A DNA stretch of 64,000 bases, taken from positions 15,562,440 through 15,626,439 of the forward strand of contig CP136061.1 of assembly GCA_032622095.1 (NCBI GenBank), in the 5' to 3' direction. The notes under the pieces are model-generated. The model was not told the DNA's origin. It did no database searches and saw only the letters and a list, made by a program, of their open reading frames with translations. Both the position numbers and the translations under genes were made by a program. Positions 14,333 to 29,300 of this stretch are shown in pieces; the stretch's first letter is position 1; the number at the start of each line of letters is the position of its first letter. The stretch comes from Siphonodentalium dalli (taxonomy: Eukaryota; Mollusca; Scaphopoda; Gadilida; Siphonodentaliidae).

Positions 14333-17300
14333 CGTGGACACTTTACGCATGGTGCGATAACTCAAATATTTTCTATCCGATCGGAACTAAATTTTGTATA
14401 TGAGCTTCTCAGACCGTAATACAGATCGAGTTTTTTTTGACGGAGTTATGGCCCTTTTTCAACTTCGAATTCACGCATGCTGTCATAACTCAAACAATTT
14501 TTATCTGATCGGAACCAAATTTGGTATGCGAGTTTCAGAGCCCAAAATACAGATCGAGTTCGAATATGGGTTTGATCCGAGTTTTTTTTACGGAGTTATT
14601 GCCCTTTTTCGACTTAGAATTCATGGATGCTACAATAACTAAAAAAAATATTATCTCATGAGAAACAAATTTGGTATGTGAGTTTCTCTATCTAAAATAC
14701 AATTCGAGTTCGAATATGGGTTTGATCAGATTATTTTTAATGGAGTTATGGCCCTTTGATATAGAATTCATCCATGCTTCGATAGCTCAACCAGTTATCG
14801 TCTGATAGGAACCAAATTTGGTATGTGAGTTTCTCAACTCAAAATACAGATCAAGTTTGAATATGGGTTAGAACCTGTTTTTTATACCAGAGTTATGGCC
14901 CTTTTTAACTAAGGATTGAACAGATTCGATATTTTTATGCTTATCATGTAGAACCATAGCAGATATATAACCCCTGTGATATCAGTTAGCACTGAGAGAG
15001 AGAATAGATTAACTTGTATTATTGGAAATTAGAGTTATTTTTAGCCATCATATTGTCAGGGCACTGTGGAAGCTGTAATTGGACAGAGAACCATCTGTTG
15101 TTTATTGTATTTCCATACAGCTCTCTGGTTTAGGATATCAATGCAGTGTTCCAGTGACATACCTGTACCTAATTTTATTGAGTTAAAATTGTTAACCCTT
15201 GTCATCAATTTTATGCTTTTGTATATTTTTCATGTAATCATTCTCCTATTATATCCCTTTCACTTGTATGGATTTTTGTGGTTAAAATGAACCCTTAATT
15301 CTCAACATTCCTTATACTTAGCAGAAATACCTTTCATCGGATATATCTCATTTTATTGAGATGTATGTAAATTTTGTATGTGAATTTCTCAGCCCAAAAT
15401 ACAGATAGATTTCGAATTTGGGTTTGATCCATTTTTTTATATTTTAAACAGAGTTATGGCTTTTGGATATTCGTGTCAGAACTGAAAATAGCTGATCACT
15501 ATCGCCAAGGTATGGGTTAAACATCTGCCGATCGTGATCGGCCTCTCGTTATATAAGACTAAATGAGTTTATATGCATAACAGTTCCCTCTACCTTTCTG
15601 GTTATTACAAGACAGAGGAAGGTATCTTTGTCCATGCTTACTATGCGCAGAAAAAAATAAAAAATAAAAATAAAACCCTCCCTCCCTCATTGATTTGAAA
15701 AAAAAATTGCCCGAGAACCAAAACACTTTTTTTTTTTGGCCTAATATAAGCGAGAGGACACACAGGTAACGTTCTCTTTTCATCTTTGTGCGACAAGATC
15801 GAGGGAAGTAAAACGCTATGAGGAAATGAACCACATTACTGTCGGGTTCATTTTTTAGTTTAACCTAATCCGTTCTATATTTTTAACTTGTTGTGACTAC
15901 GTTTCAATTTGAGAAACGACACAATACTTGTTAAATTAATATCAGAGTGACAATTTCATACTTGAATTTATTTGTCTTACGTAAATAAAATTGAAAAATA
16001 TCTTTGTTCTGTTGAGAATTGTGGGAAATTTCCCAACTTCCGGTAACGGCGCACGTGGTTTACATTTCCGAATTGAATTCGTCTTTTCCGGTTCGCGTGT
16101 TGAACTCTCTTCTGGAACAATGTGTTATCTCTGTTCATTTGGTTTTAGAATGTAAGTATTATTTCGAACCTTCGATCAGCGAGACAACATTGGATTTGTA
16201 GCTTTGTTTATGTTGAAATTGTAACGTGACAACAGTCAACATTGGTTTTGTTTACGTTGAAATTGTCACTCACAAATATGTTTCATGTTGACAAATGTAT
16301 AGAATGCGTAGGGAGCAAATTAACTGGCATTGCATCGCAATTTGCTACCCACATTTGTATGGATTATAGCTATGTAATTTGTCATGACTTTGCTATGAGT
16401 TTAGCACAATGATATCTAATTAACTTATTTGCTAATCCAAATTTTAACAGTGATTTGCTCCCTGCATAATTAGGGATCAGGTTTGGGTCCATTTTCGTTT
16501 ATCTATGAATTAACTCACTTTGTGTGGTTTTGCTTGGTTCATAGTTTACTATGAATTAGTTTACTATACACACTGAGGTTGTTTGCCAACAAAATAACTT
16601 GGTGTCCAATGATAAGATCGCTCTGACACAAGTCATAACGTGACTCATCAGTCACCTAATTTCATGGTAAATTTTGAGGTCCCTTTCCTGATCCTTATCA
16701 ATGGTCAAAAAACAGGCTAATTTTCTTCCTCGTGTGGCCTCGGCTTCAGTAACCCCATTGTCCAGCAGGCTCAGGCTAATCCAATTATCCTCATTCCATG
16801 CTGACCTTGAGGTGGCCCCGCCGCATACTTCACCAATGTCACTAGGCAAAAGGCGCCATACTGTTCCGAGGGTAGGTTCCAGTGTTCACGGATCCAACCA
16901 TGCTTGACCGCTCCTGCTGGATCCTACCTCAGATTTTCGTCCTCCCACATCCCTTTCACTAGCATGTGCGATGTACCAAGATCTGTCCGCCCCCCAGGGA
17001 ACATCACAATTTGCCATCCAAATTTGGATAATAGCCATGCAATTTGGTATGAATTTGATGTGATTTGAGATTGAGAACAATGCTCCAGTCCATCCCACGA
17101 GGACAGCGAGAGCATTTATTTGCTCCCGTAATTCGGACGACGGGTGTAATATTGCACCCATACTTTTTCTCAAACAAAAAGGCATTGTGGAATAGGCCTA
17201 TGTCTAGTTACACTTTAATATGCCGTAGTTGAACTGAGCTGGTAAAGGATTTAAATAAACCTTCAAATAGTTCACTGTTGACCCAACAATTATAGTCTCC

Positions 17301-20300
17301 ATTAGTATTTAATGAGATGAGGGTCGGGTGCGAAATTTAGCACCTGTGATTTGAAAATTACGAGTGTGTACGGGTGCGCGAGCAATCACTCCCGTCTCCT
17401 GGGAAGGACTGTTGCTCTCTAATCATGTCAATGAGAGGCTATTTGATAATCAAAATTTCCAAAGTAATTTGCTCCCTGGAGTCCACCCTCGGGTGGAATT
17501 GCTGATAAGACCACTTCCCGGGACTCTGCATGACCTTAAGATGCTTGATATTAGGCGGAAGGCAATTATCGCAAGTGTAGCAGCTGGGGCTGTAGCTATT
17601 CATCGTAAATTTCATTGGAGTGATACTTGTATAGCGATACACGATTCAAGTAATATCTGCATATCTATGGGCTAGTGTAAACCAACGTTTCGGTTTATTC
17701 TATGTAAACTGTTTGACTGATCTGCCCCATAACCATGTAGTTCAATGCAAATAGTGTTCATTTAGAAACACTAGTGGAGTGTATCGTTATCTGTATCGTT
17801 TCATTGGTCGGTTATCTGGATTTGTATCGTGTAATGACCTAGTGTGTCGCACTAATGGCTGCACAGCATGATTCTGCTTCTCGTCCGATTTTAAGCTGGC
17901 TCCGGGTTAGGGGGAAACAGTCTGTACATTAATCATACCTCGATGCCTCTTTCCAGGTTTTACTCAGCCCTGTTTATTCAGTTTAGTACTATACAGAAAA
18001 AAAACCATTGGTTGGGTATGATGATCTGACATTTAGTTACAATTCTAATTAGCAGGGCTGATTGCCATCTGATGTGCATTATGTTTCTCACTTGGGATTT
18101 CGGAAAACACTTGCTGATACATGTATTTCTGGTGTCTGTATGGAAAAAAAAAAGAAATCGAGACAATTGCAGGGCATCGAGGAAAATCAGACGCAGTTTC
18201 TCTCCTCCGGTATGTGTCCTGGGGGGTTCGAGGGGGAACCGAGCGTTGGGCCATCAGACAGCGCGCCGTCTCATACCGGGTTTTCTCGGGTGCTGTACGT
18301 AACAGTTAACATAGCGCAGTCATCGGCCTGGGCAGAGACTTTTAACAGACGCTCAATTTGTTGTTTAAACCATGGAGTTACCAGGGCTCAAACTTATTAC
18401 CTTTCACTTGTCCCTGATTGGCATCTACTTTGTTTATGGGTAACCAATCGATTCTTCTGAATGTAAATTCTCCTCTTTACACAGATCATCTTTCACCCTT
18501 ACTAAAGGTTCCGTGTGGCGGAACTCCAAGCCTTGGAATCCTTCCAACAAATTTGCGAAGGTCAATCTGGTTTTCTACAGCGATCAGCTGCTTTTCCGCA
18601 AACCAAGCTGCGAATCACATTTCTAATTGCGTAGAGCATTCATTCTTTCAACCAGTTTATTACCTCAGACCCGAGGAAATTGTTTTAATTTACAAAAACA
18701 CCATTCATCGACGGATGTCGGGCAGTATTTCTTCACCAATCGCGTGGCAGAAATGTGGAATAAACTTCCAGAATATATTGTGATCGCAGAGACAGGTGCA
18801 TTTCAGAATTTTGAGCCCTGCGTCATGCCAACGACATACCGTGATGCCCTGAATGATTGAGTCCTTCGCCGCCGGGGGGTTGTGGATCATTTAGGGCATT
18901 GCTGTACTCAGTGCTCCTTTTTGACATGCTGTCTTGAATAACTCAAACAGGCGGGCACTCCGTCTAACGGCGCACATGAGGCAATCACCGTTGGCGACAG
19001 ATGAGTCTCTGCCCACGGGGAGGAACTAGGGTCCGGGTCCTCGCTGTATGATAGACAGACAGCCGTCAGACCATACGCACATGTGACTGGTCTTCCGTAC
19101 CATGACATCTCTCGTACAACTGTCGAACGAGATTATGCCTTCACCTTAGTGGCTACGGTGGGTTGGAAACACGAACAGCTCATGGACCCGGGCCCTTCGT
19201 CTGTTAAGAACAATCAGTGAATAACAAGAAGACACTTTCTTCTTGTTATCAACATTCTGGTTGTTTTTAGACCTTCATCCTCCACAGCCTGTTCATCCTT
19301 TCCGACCGTTTGAAGTTGTTCCATCTCGATGGGCTTCCTCCTTCCAAACATTTTCTAATATATTACATTCAGGCCTCCAAGTGTCCCTTTCCTTCAAGGT
19401 AACTGAATACACTCGATTGAATCGACAGGCTGTGGAGGCAGTTTACAACTCGGGACTCTCCGGACTTATTTTCTTCTCGATTGTTTCGATACCAGAAAAC
19501 ATTTTAGGAATTTCAAACTCCTATCACGCTAGGGGTTTTTTTCCAACCAGTTTCACGGCTCATAGTAAATGCTGGTCATGTCATTGTCCGATGGAGATGG
19601 TTTATCTCCGGTGTATTTCGTACTCGAAGTAAAGTTTTTGAAAACAATAACATGGGTTTTCCTGGGCAGCAATTGGACGCTCACTACACTTTGAAGCCTC
19701 ATGGACTACTAATACGTCGATTGGACATTTAACTACTGTCATTTTGACAGTCAGTTACAAAATAATTATTTTGAGCCTTGACCGGTTGTTAACAAAATTG
19801 GGTTTGTACCTGACAGTATGTCGTAAAAACTCACAATCATGGTTATGCAGCTATTGAAATCTGGGTTTCTTCGCCTGAAATGAGGTTTGGTCTGTTTCTA
19901 ATCGTATTTACATTCACCTCTTCCTCATTTTACATCCAGATTGTCTATTCAGGTAGCAATAGATTTCCTTCCTCTGGTGTCAAAACGTCGGGATATCTTG
20001 GTTTGTTCAGTCACAAGCATGGATCAGAGTGGTCTATGCTTTCTGCATATGACCAGCTTGCTCCATGGAGGAGGCGGCACCTGCATGTACATGCATATGA
20101 CCTTTGGGCGATTTCTACCAAATGAGTTTTCAAAATTACTGGTTACCTGACTTCAGGAATAAAAGGGGGGGGGGGCTAAGATTCAGCCATTGGGCTCATT
20201 CATCTACTTTCTCCACTTTACCGTGTATCATAAATCAAATCTGCGAATCGGTACCTTTTGGATTCATTTGTTGCTACTCAGCAGGTTCAAAAGAATTGCT

Positions 20301-23300
20301 CTTAATCAAAATACAATAGTATCTCATTCCTCGCAGCCTCCTCCTATGAGTTGATTCTAACATGTAGTTCAGTGTGTAACGTATCTTTGACGGGAATATA
20401 ACATTTTCAATAGAAAATACATATTCCCTAATAAGATACTTATACACTGAACTCACATGGCCCTCCCAAATTGGGATTTCCCCTCCCCGCTGCTCGGTCA
20501 CACCCCTCGAATCTTGTAAGAGGATGAAAAGAGAACGTTACCTGTGTGTCCTCTCGCTTATATTACTGCTAGTGGACACGTGACCTGTGACCTGCTACGT
20601 CATAATAATGATTCAAAAAGGTACTTAAGCTATTTCGTACCAAAATAATAAATTTTAAACGGATCTCATAGATCCTCTCTTTGTGAATAAAAATGAAGAT
20701 AACATGTAGTTCAGTGTGTAACGTATCTTATTAGGGAATATGTATTTTCTATTGAAAATGTTATTTCATATTCATTGATGGAAATGTATAGATAGTAAGT
20801 TAAACAAACGGAACTTATTATCTGAACAATATTTAGTATAGAATGGTTTAACCCTTTACCCAACAGAACGGCCCTGTGCCAATGCATTCTCATATATAAG
20901 AGAATGCATTGGCTTAACACATTAAAAATTATAAAATTGTTAAAGAATGTAAGAAAAAATGGTAAAAAGTGTTAAAAAAGTGTTTTTTTTAGGCCAATGC
21001 ATTCTCTTATATATGCGAGGCGACCTATGGTTGACTCGCATATATAAGAGAATGCATTGGCACAGGGTATAACTGTAACTATCACAATGTGATCAAGGAG
21101 CCGGTTCCAATGATATCCATATTTGTATGGTTCTATTGAGACAGACCGAAGATATTTTAGGCTGTTGAAGCTTTACTTGGCCGGTTTTGGCCGGTTTGTT
21201 GGGTAAAGGGTTAATAAGGGAACTACTCGTCAATGAGTATTTAGTATAGAATGGGTTAATAAGGGAACTACTCATCAATGAGTATTTAGTATAGAATGGG
21301 TTAATAAGGGAACTACTCATCAATGAGTATTTAGTATAGAATGGGTTAATAAGGGAACTACTCATCAATGAGTATTTAGTATAGAATGGGTTAATAAGGG
21401 AACTACTCATCAATGAGTATTTAGTATAGAATGGGTTAATAAGGGAACTACTCGTCAATGAGTATTTAGTATAGAATGGGTTAATAAGGGAACTACTCGT
21501 CAATGAGTATTTAGTATAGAATGGGTTAATAAGGGAACTACTCATCAATGAGTATTTAGTATAGAATGGGTTAATAAGGGAACTACTCATCAATGAGTAT
21601 TTAGTATAGAATGGGTTAATAAGGGAACTACTCATCAATGAGTATTTAGTATAGAATGGGTTAATAAGGAACTACTCATCAATGAGTATTTAGTATAGAA
21701 TGGGTTAATAAGGAACTACTCGTCAATGAGTATTTAGTATAGAATGGTTTAATAAGGAACTACTCATCAATGAGTATTTAGTATAGAATGGGTTAATAAG
21801 GGAACTACTAATCAATGAGTATTTAGTATAGAATGGGTTAATAAGGGAACTACTCGTCAATGAGTATTTAGTATAGAATGGGTTAATAAGGGAACTACTC
21901 GTCAATGAGTATTAAGTATAGAATGGGTTAATAAGGGAACTACTCGTCAATGAGTATTTAGTATAGAATGGGTTAATAAGGGAACTACTCGTCAATGAGT
22001 ATTTAGTATAGAATGGGTTAATAAGGGAACTACTCGTCAATGAGTATTTAGTATAGAATGGGTTAATAAGGGAACTACTCTTCAATGAGTATTTAGTATA
22101 GAATGGGTTAATAAGGGAACTACTCGTCAATGAGTATTTAGTATAGAATGGGTTAATAAGGGAACTACTCGTCAATGAGTATTTAGTATAGAATGGGTTA
22201 ATAAGGGAACTACTCGTCAATGAGTATTTAGTATAGAATGGGTTAATAAGGGAACTACTCGTCAATGAGTGTTTAGTATAGAATGGGTTAATAAGGGAAC
22301 TACTCGTCAATGAGTATTTAGTATAGAATGGGTTAATAAGGGAACTACTCGTCAATGAGTATTTAGTATAGAATGGGTTAATAATGGAACTACTCGTCCA
22401 TGAGTATTTAGTATAGAATGGGTTAATAAGGGAACTACTCGTCAATGAGTATTTAGTATAGAATGGGTTAATAAGGGAACTACTCATCAATGAGTATTTA
22501 GTATAGAATGGGTTAATAAGGGAACTACTCATCAATGAGTATTTAGTATAGAATGGGTTAATAAGGGAACTACTCATCAATGAGTATTTAGTATAGAATG
22601 GGTTAATAAGGGAACTACTCGTCAATGAGTATTTAGTATAGAATGGGTTAATAAGGGAACTACTCGTCAATGAGTATTTAGTATAGAATGGGTTAATAAG
22701 GGAACTACTCGTCAATGAGTATTTAGTATAGAATGGTTTAATAAGGAACTACTCATCAATGAGTATTTAGTATAGAATGGGTTCATAAGGGAACTACTCG
22801 TCAATGAGTATTTAGTATAGAATGGGTTAATAAGGGAACTACTCGTCAATGAGTATTTAGTATAGAATGGGTTAATAAGGGAACTACTCGTCAATGAGTA
22901 TTTAGTATAGAATGGGTTAATAAGGAACTACTCATCAATGAGAATTTAGTATAGAATGGGTTAATAAGGGAACTACTCGTCAATGAGTATTTAGTATAGA
23001 ATGGGTTAATAAGGGAACTACTCGTCAATGAGTATTTAGTATAGAATGGGTTAATAAGGGAACTACTCGTCAATGAGTATTTAGTATAGAATGGGTTAAT
23101 AAGGGAACTACTCGTCAATGAGTATTTAGTATAGAATGGGTTAATAAGGGAACTACTCGTCAATGAGTATTTAGTATAGAATGGGTTAATAAGGGAACTA
23201 CTCGTCAATGAGTATTTAGTATAGAATGGGTTAATAATGGAACTACTCATCAATGAGTATTTAGTATAGAATGGTTTAATAAGGAACTACTCATCAATGA

Positions 23301-26300
23301 GTATTTAGTATAGAATGGGTTAATAAGGGAACTACTCGTCAATGAGTATTTAGTATAGAATGGGTTAATAAGGGAACTACTCGTCAATGAGTATTTAGTA
23401 TAGAATGGGTTAATAAGGGAACTACTCGTCAATGAGTATTTAGTATAGAATGGGTTAATAAGGGAACTACTCGTCAATGAGTATTTAGTATAGAATGGGT
23501 TAATAAGGGAACTACTCGTCAATGAGAATTTAGTATAGAATGGGTTAATAAGGGAACTACTCGTCAATGAGAATTTAGTATAGAATGGGTTAATAAGGGA
23601 ACTACTCGTCAATGAGTATTTAGTATAGAATGGGTTAATAAGGAACTACTCGTCAATGAGTATTTAGTATAGAATGGGTTAATAAGGGAACTACTCATCA
23701 ATGAGTATTTAGTATAAAATGGTTTAATAAGGGAACTACTCATCAATGAGTATTTAGTATAGAATGGGTTAATAAGGGAACTACTCATCAATGAGTATTT
23801 AGTATAGAATGGGTTAATAAGGGAACTACTCGTCAATGAGTATTTAGTATAGAATGGGTTAATAAGGGAACTACTCGTCAATGAGTATTTAATATAGAAT
23901 GGGTTAATAAGGGAACTACTCGTCAATGAGTATTTAGTATAGAAAGGGTTAAACTTATTATTATAGTATAGAAAGGGTTTAATAAGGGAACTACTCGTTA
24001 GAGATGGGCGGTACTCGGTATTTACCGTGCGGTATCGGTATCAGCGTAATACCGATTTACCGTACCGAATCAAAACTAAAAATACCGAATTTCGGTACTG
24101 AAATTATTCATGTGTTGCCCAACTTGTGTGTCTTCGTATTGAGTAAAGGTTCTCAGTAAACAGTTTTGATTCGGTACTTTAATTAAAATTAATCTCAGAA
24201 TTATACAAATCCATTAGACCATCAGTTTGACAGGCCTTGAGCGAGCAAAAGGAATAAACACTCACAGATGGCTGACCTAGTTACGGGCCTAACAATCAAT
24301 GCAGTTGTTAGAATAGATACACACTACACAGTGTATCAAAGAAGCAGTGCTGTGACTTATTGCTACATTGTAACGTGGACAATACCACATTGACTGTCAC
24401 TGTGTAATACTCAGGTGGTGGCAGTCTGTATAGCACGTGGCTTTGGTGACTTCAAAGACACCGACAATGCAAGCGGCATAAACAGAAATAAGGTCTGATT
24501 TCATTTATACAGTGAATCAAATCTACTTTCACTTTCTAAAAATAGAACAGATCCATCAATTGATTAAATTCTAAGATTTATTTCGGCGTTGCGGCTATTG
24601 ATTGGGATTTGTGAATTGTGATCACTGATTACTACTCACAATTCTATCCACTCGCGAAAATGTGACGAAATTGACACGTATATATATTGTAGCCGTGCAA
24701 TGATGCAATCTCTTATTCTTTTCAAAAGCGGTGCGACGGCCTGCGTGTACATGTAAATGATCAAAGAGATGTGTGATTATTGTGAATATCACTTAATTGA
24801 ATAATTGTGTAGGTCATTGTGTTCCTCATTTAGCTGTTGTCGCGAATGTTGTAAATCCATGGGCATATTTTCATGTATATTGGTCAGTTAAAAACTTGAG
24901 TTACCGCAATTTACCGGGAATTTCTGCTCTGGTTTTGTAATTTAATAGCAATACCGATTACCGTACCGATACCGCGGTAAATCGACGAAAATTTACCGAT
25001 ACCGATACCGAGCTTAAAATTTCAATACCGCCCATCTCTACTACTCGTCAATGAGTATTTAGTATAGAATGGGTTAATAAGGGAACTACTCGTCAATGAG
25101 TATTTAGCATAGACTGGGTTAATAAAAATATATATGTGTCTAATTTAGTAGCGAACTAGAAATTGATGCTCATGTTTCACAAATTTCATGTCTGGTAACT
25201 TGTTGTTATGGTACACCATTCGAGGGCATATGTTCGACTCTCAGTACTGATCACACCAAGAATTCACTTCTACAAATAATGTTCAGGAGTGAATTTTAAG
25301 GCTGATTTCATAATGAGGGATGTAAATAATATTTTTAAAAGCCGGACTCGGTCGAATCAGATGAAAATTAATAATTGTCCTCTAATGTGTACCATTTCGT
25401 TGATCGTTCTCTCATGTTTGAAGTTTCTCAAGAAAAATATAATCGTATTTTCAGGCAATTAAGGATATCGCTCGATCCATGTTCCTCGATGTTATTAGCG
25501 GGATTGCACGGAATGTGGCTGTGGAATGCAAGCATGCTGTGGACACTATTCTCGATACCCAGACTGCATTGATGGATAGCATAGTTAGAGACACTACAGA
25601 CAGCATGTTAAGGTTAGTGATCCATACCTCTCAAGGTCTATATAAGCATGCAGTCCAAGCCATTCTCATTACCCAGAATGCAATAGTGAATAGCATGTTA
25701 AGGTTAGTGGTCCATACTTCTCGAGGTCTATATAAGCATGCAGTCCAAGCCATTCTCGATACCCAGAATGCAATAGTGGATAGCATGTTACGGTTGGTGG
25801 TCCAATTCGGCTGGTTAAACAACACATGTGGCGGCCCACGTCCGGAATTTTCCCGGTCTTCCGATCGGCCATGAAGTCCGCCTCTGCCCTCATGAATTTA
25901 TGTGAGAAGAGTACCATCTTATTGGATACACGGCTGGTTAAACAACACATGTGGCGGCCCACGTCGGTTTCATTTGCGGCCCAAGTTGTGGTTGGGCGGC
26001 CCAACCACATATACCCCCCCCCCCCCCCCCCCCCCCCCCAACCGTAAAAAAAAAACCCTCGGATTTTCGCTTGATAGAAAATCACGTGGAATCAGAATTT
26101 TTCCGGCCTCCGGCCCATCGGGTAATTTCCCGGTCTCCCGATCGGCCAGTCCGCCTCTGCTCCTGGGACCTCATTCTGCAAATAACAGACACACAATTTG
26201 ATCAAAATAGACTGATTTATGGATCATTGAAATGTAATTTGATGATTAAACATTCCATGACTGGAGCTTCCTGATATTTTGCGAAAACCCTGAGCCCAAA

Positions 26301-29300
26301 GGGCACCTCGCATATTTAAGAGAATGCATTGGCTTAACAATATTTACCTTGATCTTGTAAGCCAGTGCATTCTCTAAAATATGCGAGGCTCGAATATATA
26401 AGAGAATGCACTGGCATAGGGTCTTTAATGCTGCACCAGCACAGTACAGCTCCTGTCATGATATGAAAGAGTTAAGGCATGAGAAAAACAATTGCATAAA
26501 AGATATGCAAATAAAAAAAAGATTATATTTGAAAGATATCTGCATTTGTTTCTATTATAGATCTGTCTGCAAAGATGTTTGGTTAGGTGAAATGAAGCAT
26601 GCTGAGAGAAAAGCACTGGAGCGTGAGAGAGAATATACTCTCAACAGACTATCTATCGAGTTAATGGACGATATACTGAAAACCAGCGTCGACAAACAGA
26701 TAGATATCATAGTAAAGGATGAGAATCGGTGAGTTAATATACCATGGGTAAACAGATAGATATCATAGCAAAGGAATAGAATCGGTGAGTTAATATACCA
26801 TGAGTAAACAGATAGATATCATAGCAAAGGAATAGAATCGGTGAGTTAATATACCATGAGTAAACAGATAGATATCATAGCAAAGGAATAGAATCGGTGA
26901 GTTTAAAGGTGCCTTTGTATTAGATTATATTCTATAAAAAAAGTTACCGAATTATTCAAATTTTCCTCAAGAGTATACTAATATAGTAGTATAATGTTAG
27001 TATGAATGCGATATCCACAAAACACGCTTTGTTTGAGAGAAAATTTAGTTTGATTATGTTATCTTTTTGTGAAATAGAACAATGTTACTTTATCATCAGA
27101 GAGTCATGAAGTTAGCCGTAGATTTCCCAAAATCTTCGGCTATTGTCGCGAATCTTCTCTCATAAACAACAACCACGTGTTCACCAAACACAAGGCTCAT
27201 ACCTCCATCAAGCTGGTTTGGGGGCAAACAATTTCTCCTTCACAGGATTTTTCATAAACTCAAAAGGTAATCACTACGTAGAGCTACAAAAATGTACGAT
27301 AAACATAATTAAACAAGAACGAAATGATAAAATGATAAACTCGCTATCTCTTATGCATGTGCTATTGAAATGACATACTGTTGCATCATCTCCTTATTTT
27401 GACATGAGCATGTGTAAATATTCCTTATTTGGTGTGTGACCTAATTATATATGTTATATAGAACATACAATTGACAATGCTATCATTGTTAATTCCTTAG
27501 TTTGTGTAAGATAAGATAAGATAGATAAAGATAAACTTTATTTAAAAGTCGGAGGTATTTAAACATAATTTGACATAATTATAATATATGAGGAGAAAAC
27601 ACAAACTGGATTAACACAATTTGATCTCTTTGCAAAAACAATTCTATTAGGTACAAGCTTTCTGTCTGATCATTCCCCAATCATGAAGTAAGTTCCATCC
27701 AAGTAACATACTAGTACATTAGCTGGATTTTTAACTGACATCAACTTAAAATGTGCCGCTTCTCCCCATTTTTGACCTCTCTCATATAACAGTATGCATA
27801 TGTTCCATCAGAATATTTAACCCTTTGAGTGCCAGGTCGATTTTTGTATCAACCCATATACCCTGTGCCAATGCATTCTCTTATATATGCGAGTCGACCA
27901 TAGGTCGCCTCGCATATATAAGAGAATGCATAGGCCTAACAATTTTTATTTTATTTTTTTACAATGTTTTATTTATTTATTTTTTTTACAATTTTTTACA
28001 ATTTTAATAATTTATTCTTATATTCTTTAGCAGACTTATTTTGTAGGTTTAGGGCCGATGAGATCGGCCCCTGGCACTCAAAGGGTTAAATTGTATTTCT
28101 GTTTATAATGGAGTCCTTAATCATTATAATCTTATGATTTTCTGTTTTCCAGTTATGTCCAGGGAGAGCTGAAGAAGCAGTGCATAGAGAAAGCTAGCGT
28201 TGATTTGAGTGAGGATTATGTGACTCAGTGCGTCGCTTGCATAGCTCTCGAAGTGGGCGTCGACGTCCACCAAACCGATGTACTCAATAGACTCGAGGAA
28301 CTTGAAGAATGTGAGAAATGTATCATGCTCTACAGGAAACATAAATTCTTCTCACACTGGAAATCACTGTTCTCAAAACGGACTAAAATCAAACGATTCA
28401 TGCAGACCTTCCCACAAGCACCCTCCAGAGCGAGCCTCGGTGAAATCAGTTCGGCCATGTTTAATGGACAAGCGACTCTCAACCTTTCCGAGAGCATGTG
28501 GTATGTGGATGAGAAGGCTGTCATGTCGATAGGTTCGCTTTCATTGGCCGTGAAGAACAGATGGTGCGATATAGCATTGAATGCATATAGTATATACCGG
28601 AGGAAGCGGGAAGAGAAGGCATGGCAACCATTAGACATCCCTAAAGTCATAGGATCTTGTATAAACAAGTCCAAACCAGGTTAGTCTCACGTAACATTTA
28701 TATATCTGACATTTGTGACCCGCCATATCAAAACCAGTCGTAAGTCAGGATTTTTTTACCCTGTGCCAATGCATTCTCTTATATATGCGAGTCGACCATA
28801 GGTCACCTCGCATATATAAGAGAATGCATTGGCCTAATACAATTTTAATAATTTTTTCTTGTATTCTTTAAAGGATTACAATGCTCATGAAACAACAAAA
28901 CTCTATCGGAAAGCCACCCCTATTGTTATCACAATAATCCAAGTCCCATAAAAATCGCGTAATAAATAAGCCGAGAAATAAATAAATAATACCGGCACCG
29001 GTTGTCGGCTATCTCCGTCGCAAAACCTCGCATGACGTCAAGCGAGGTAAACTAATTAAAAACACGGAATCCGAGTCGGATTTAATTGTGTCTACCTATA
29101 TGACGATGGAAAATCCGGAATAGACATCAGCGCGTGAGAGTGATGGAATTACTGCGGGGCATATCAATAGCATTGTGTACTCATGCATGGTTAATTGTCA
29201 TCGCGCGGTGAGTTATATTCACTTGTGATTTGTCTTAAGCGCTGTTTGGAAAGTTATTGTTTTGACAAAAAAAAACGAGTGTCCCGTATTTACAATCATT

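Noticed and set aside
14111..14403. Coding frames with SVCLSVCLSVC or DRQTDRQTDRQTD
   Set aside because: Translation of the gtctgtctg microsatellite.
19880..20125. DIRS-like retroelement fragment (PWRRRHLHVHAYDLW)
   Set aside because: Only a faint likeness to a short motif; no reverse transcriptase or tyrosine recombinase motifs nearby.
21093..23926. Minus-strand frames repeating SLTSSSLINPFYTKY
   Set aside because: Shadows of the 45-bp satellite; they stop wherever a unit loses one base.
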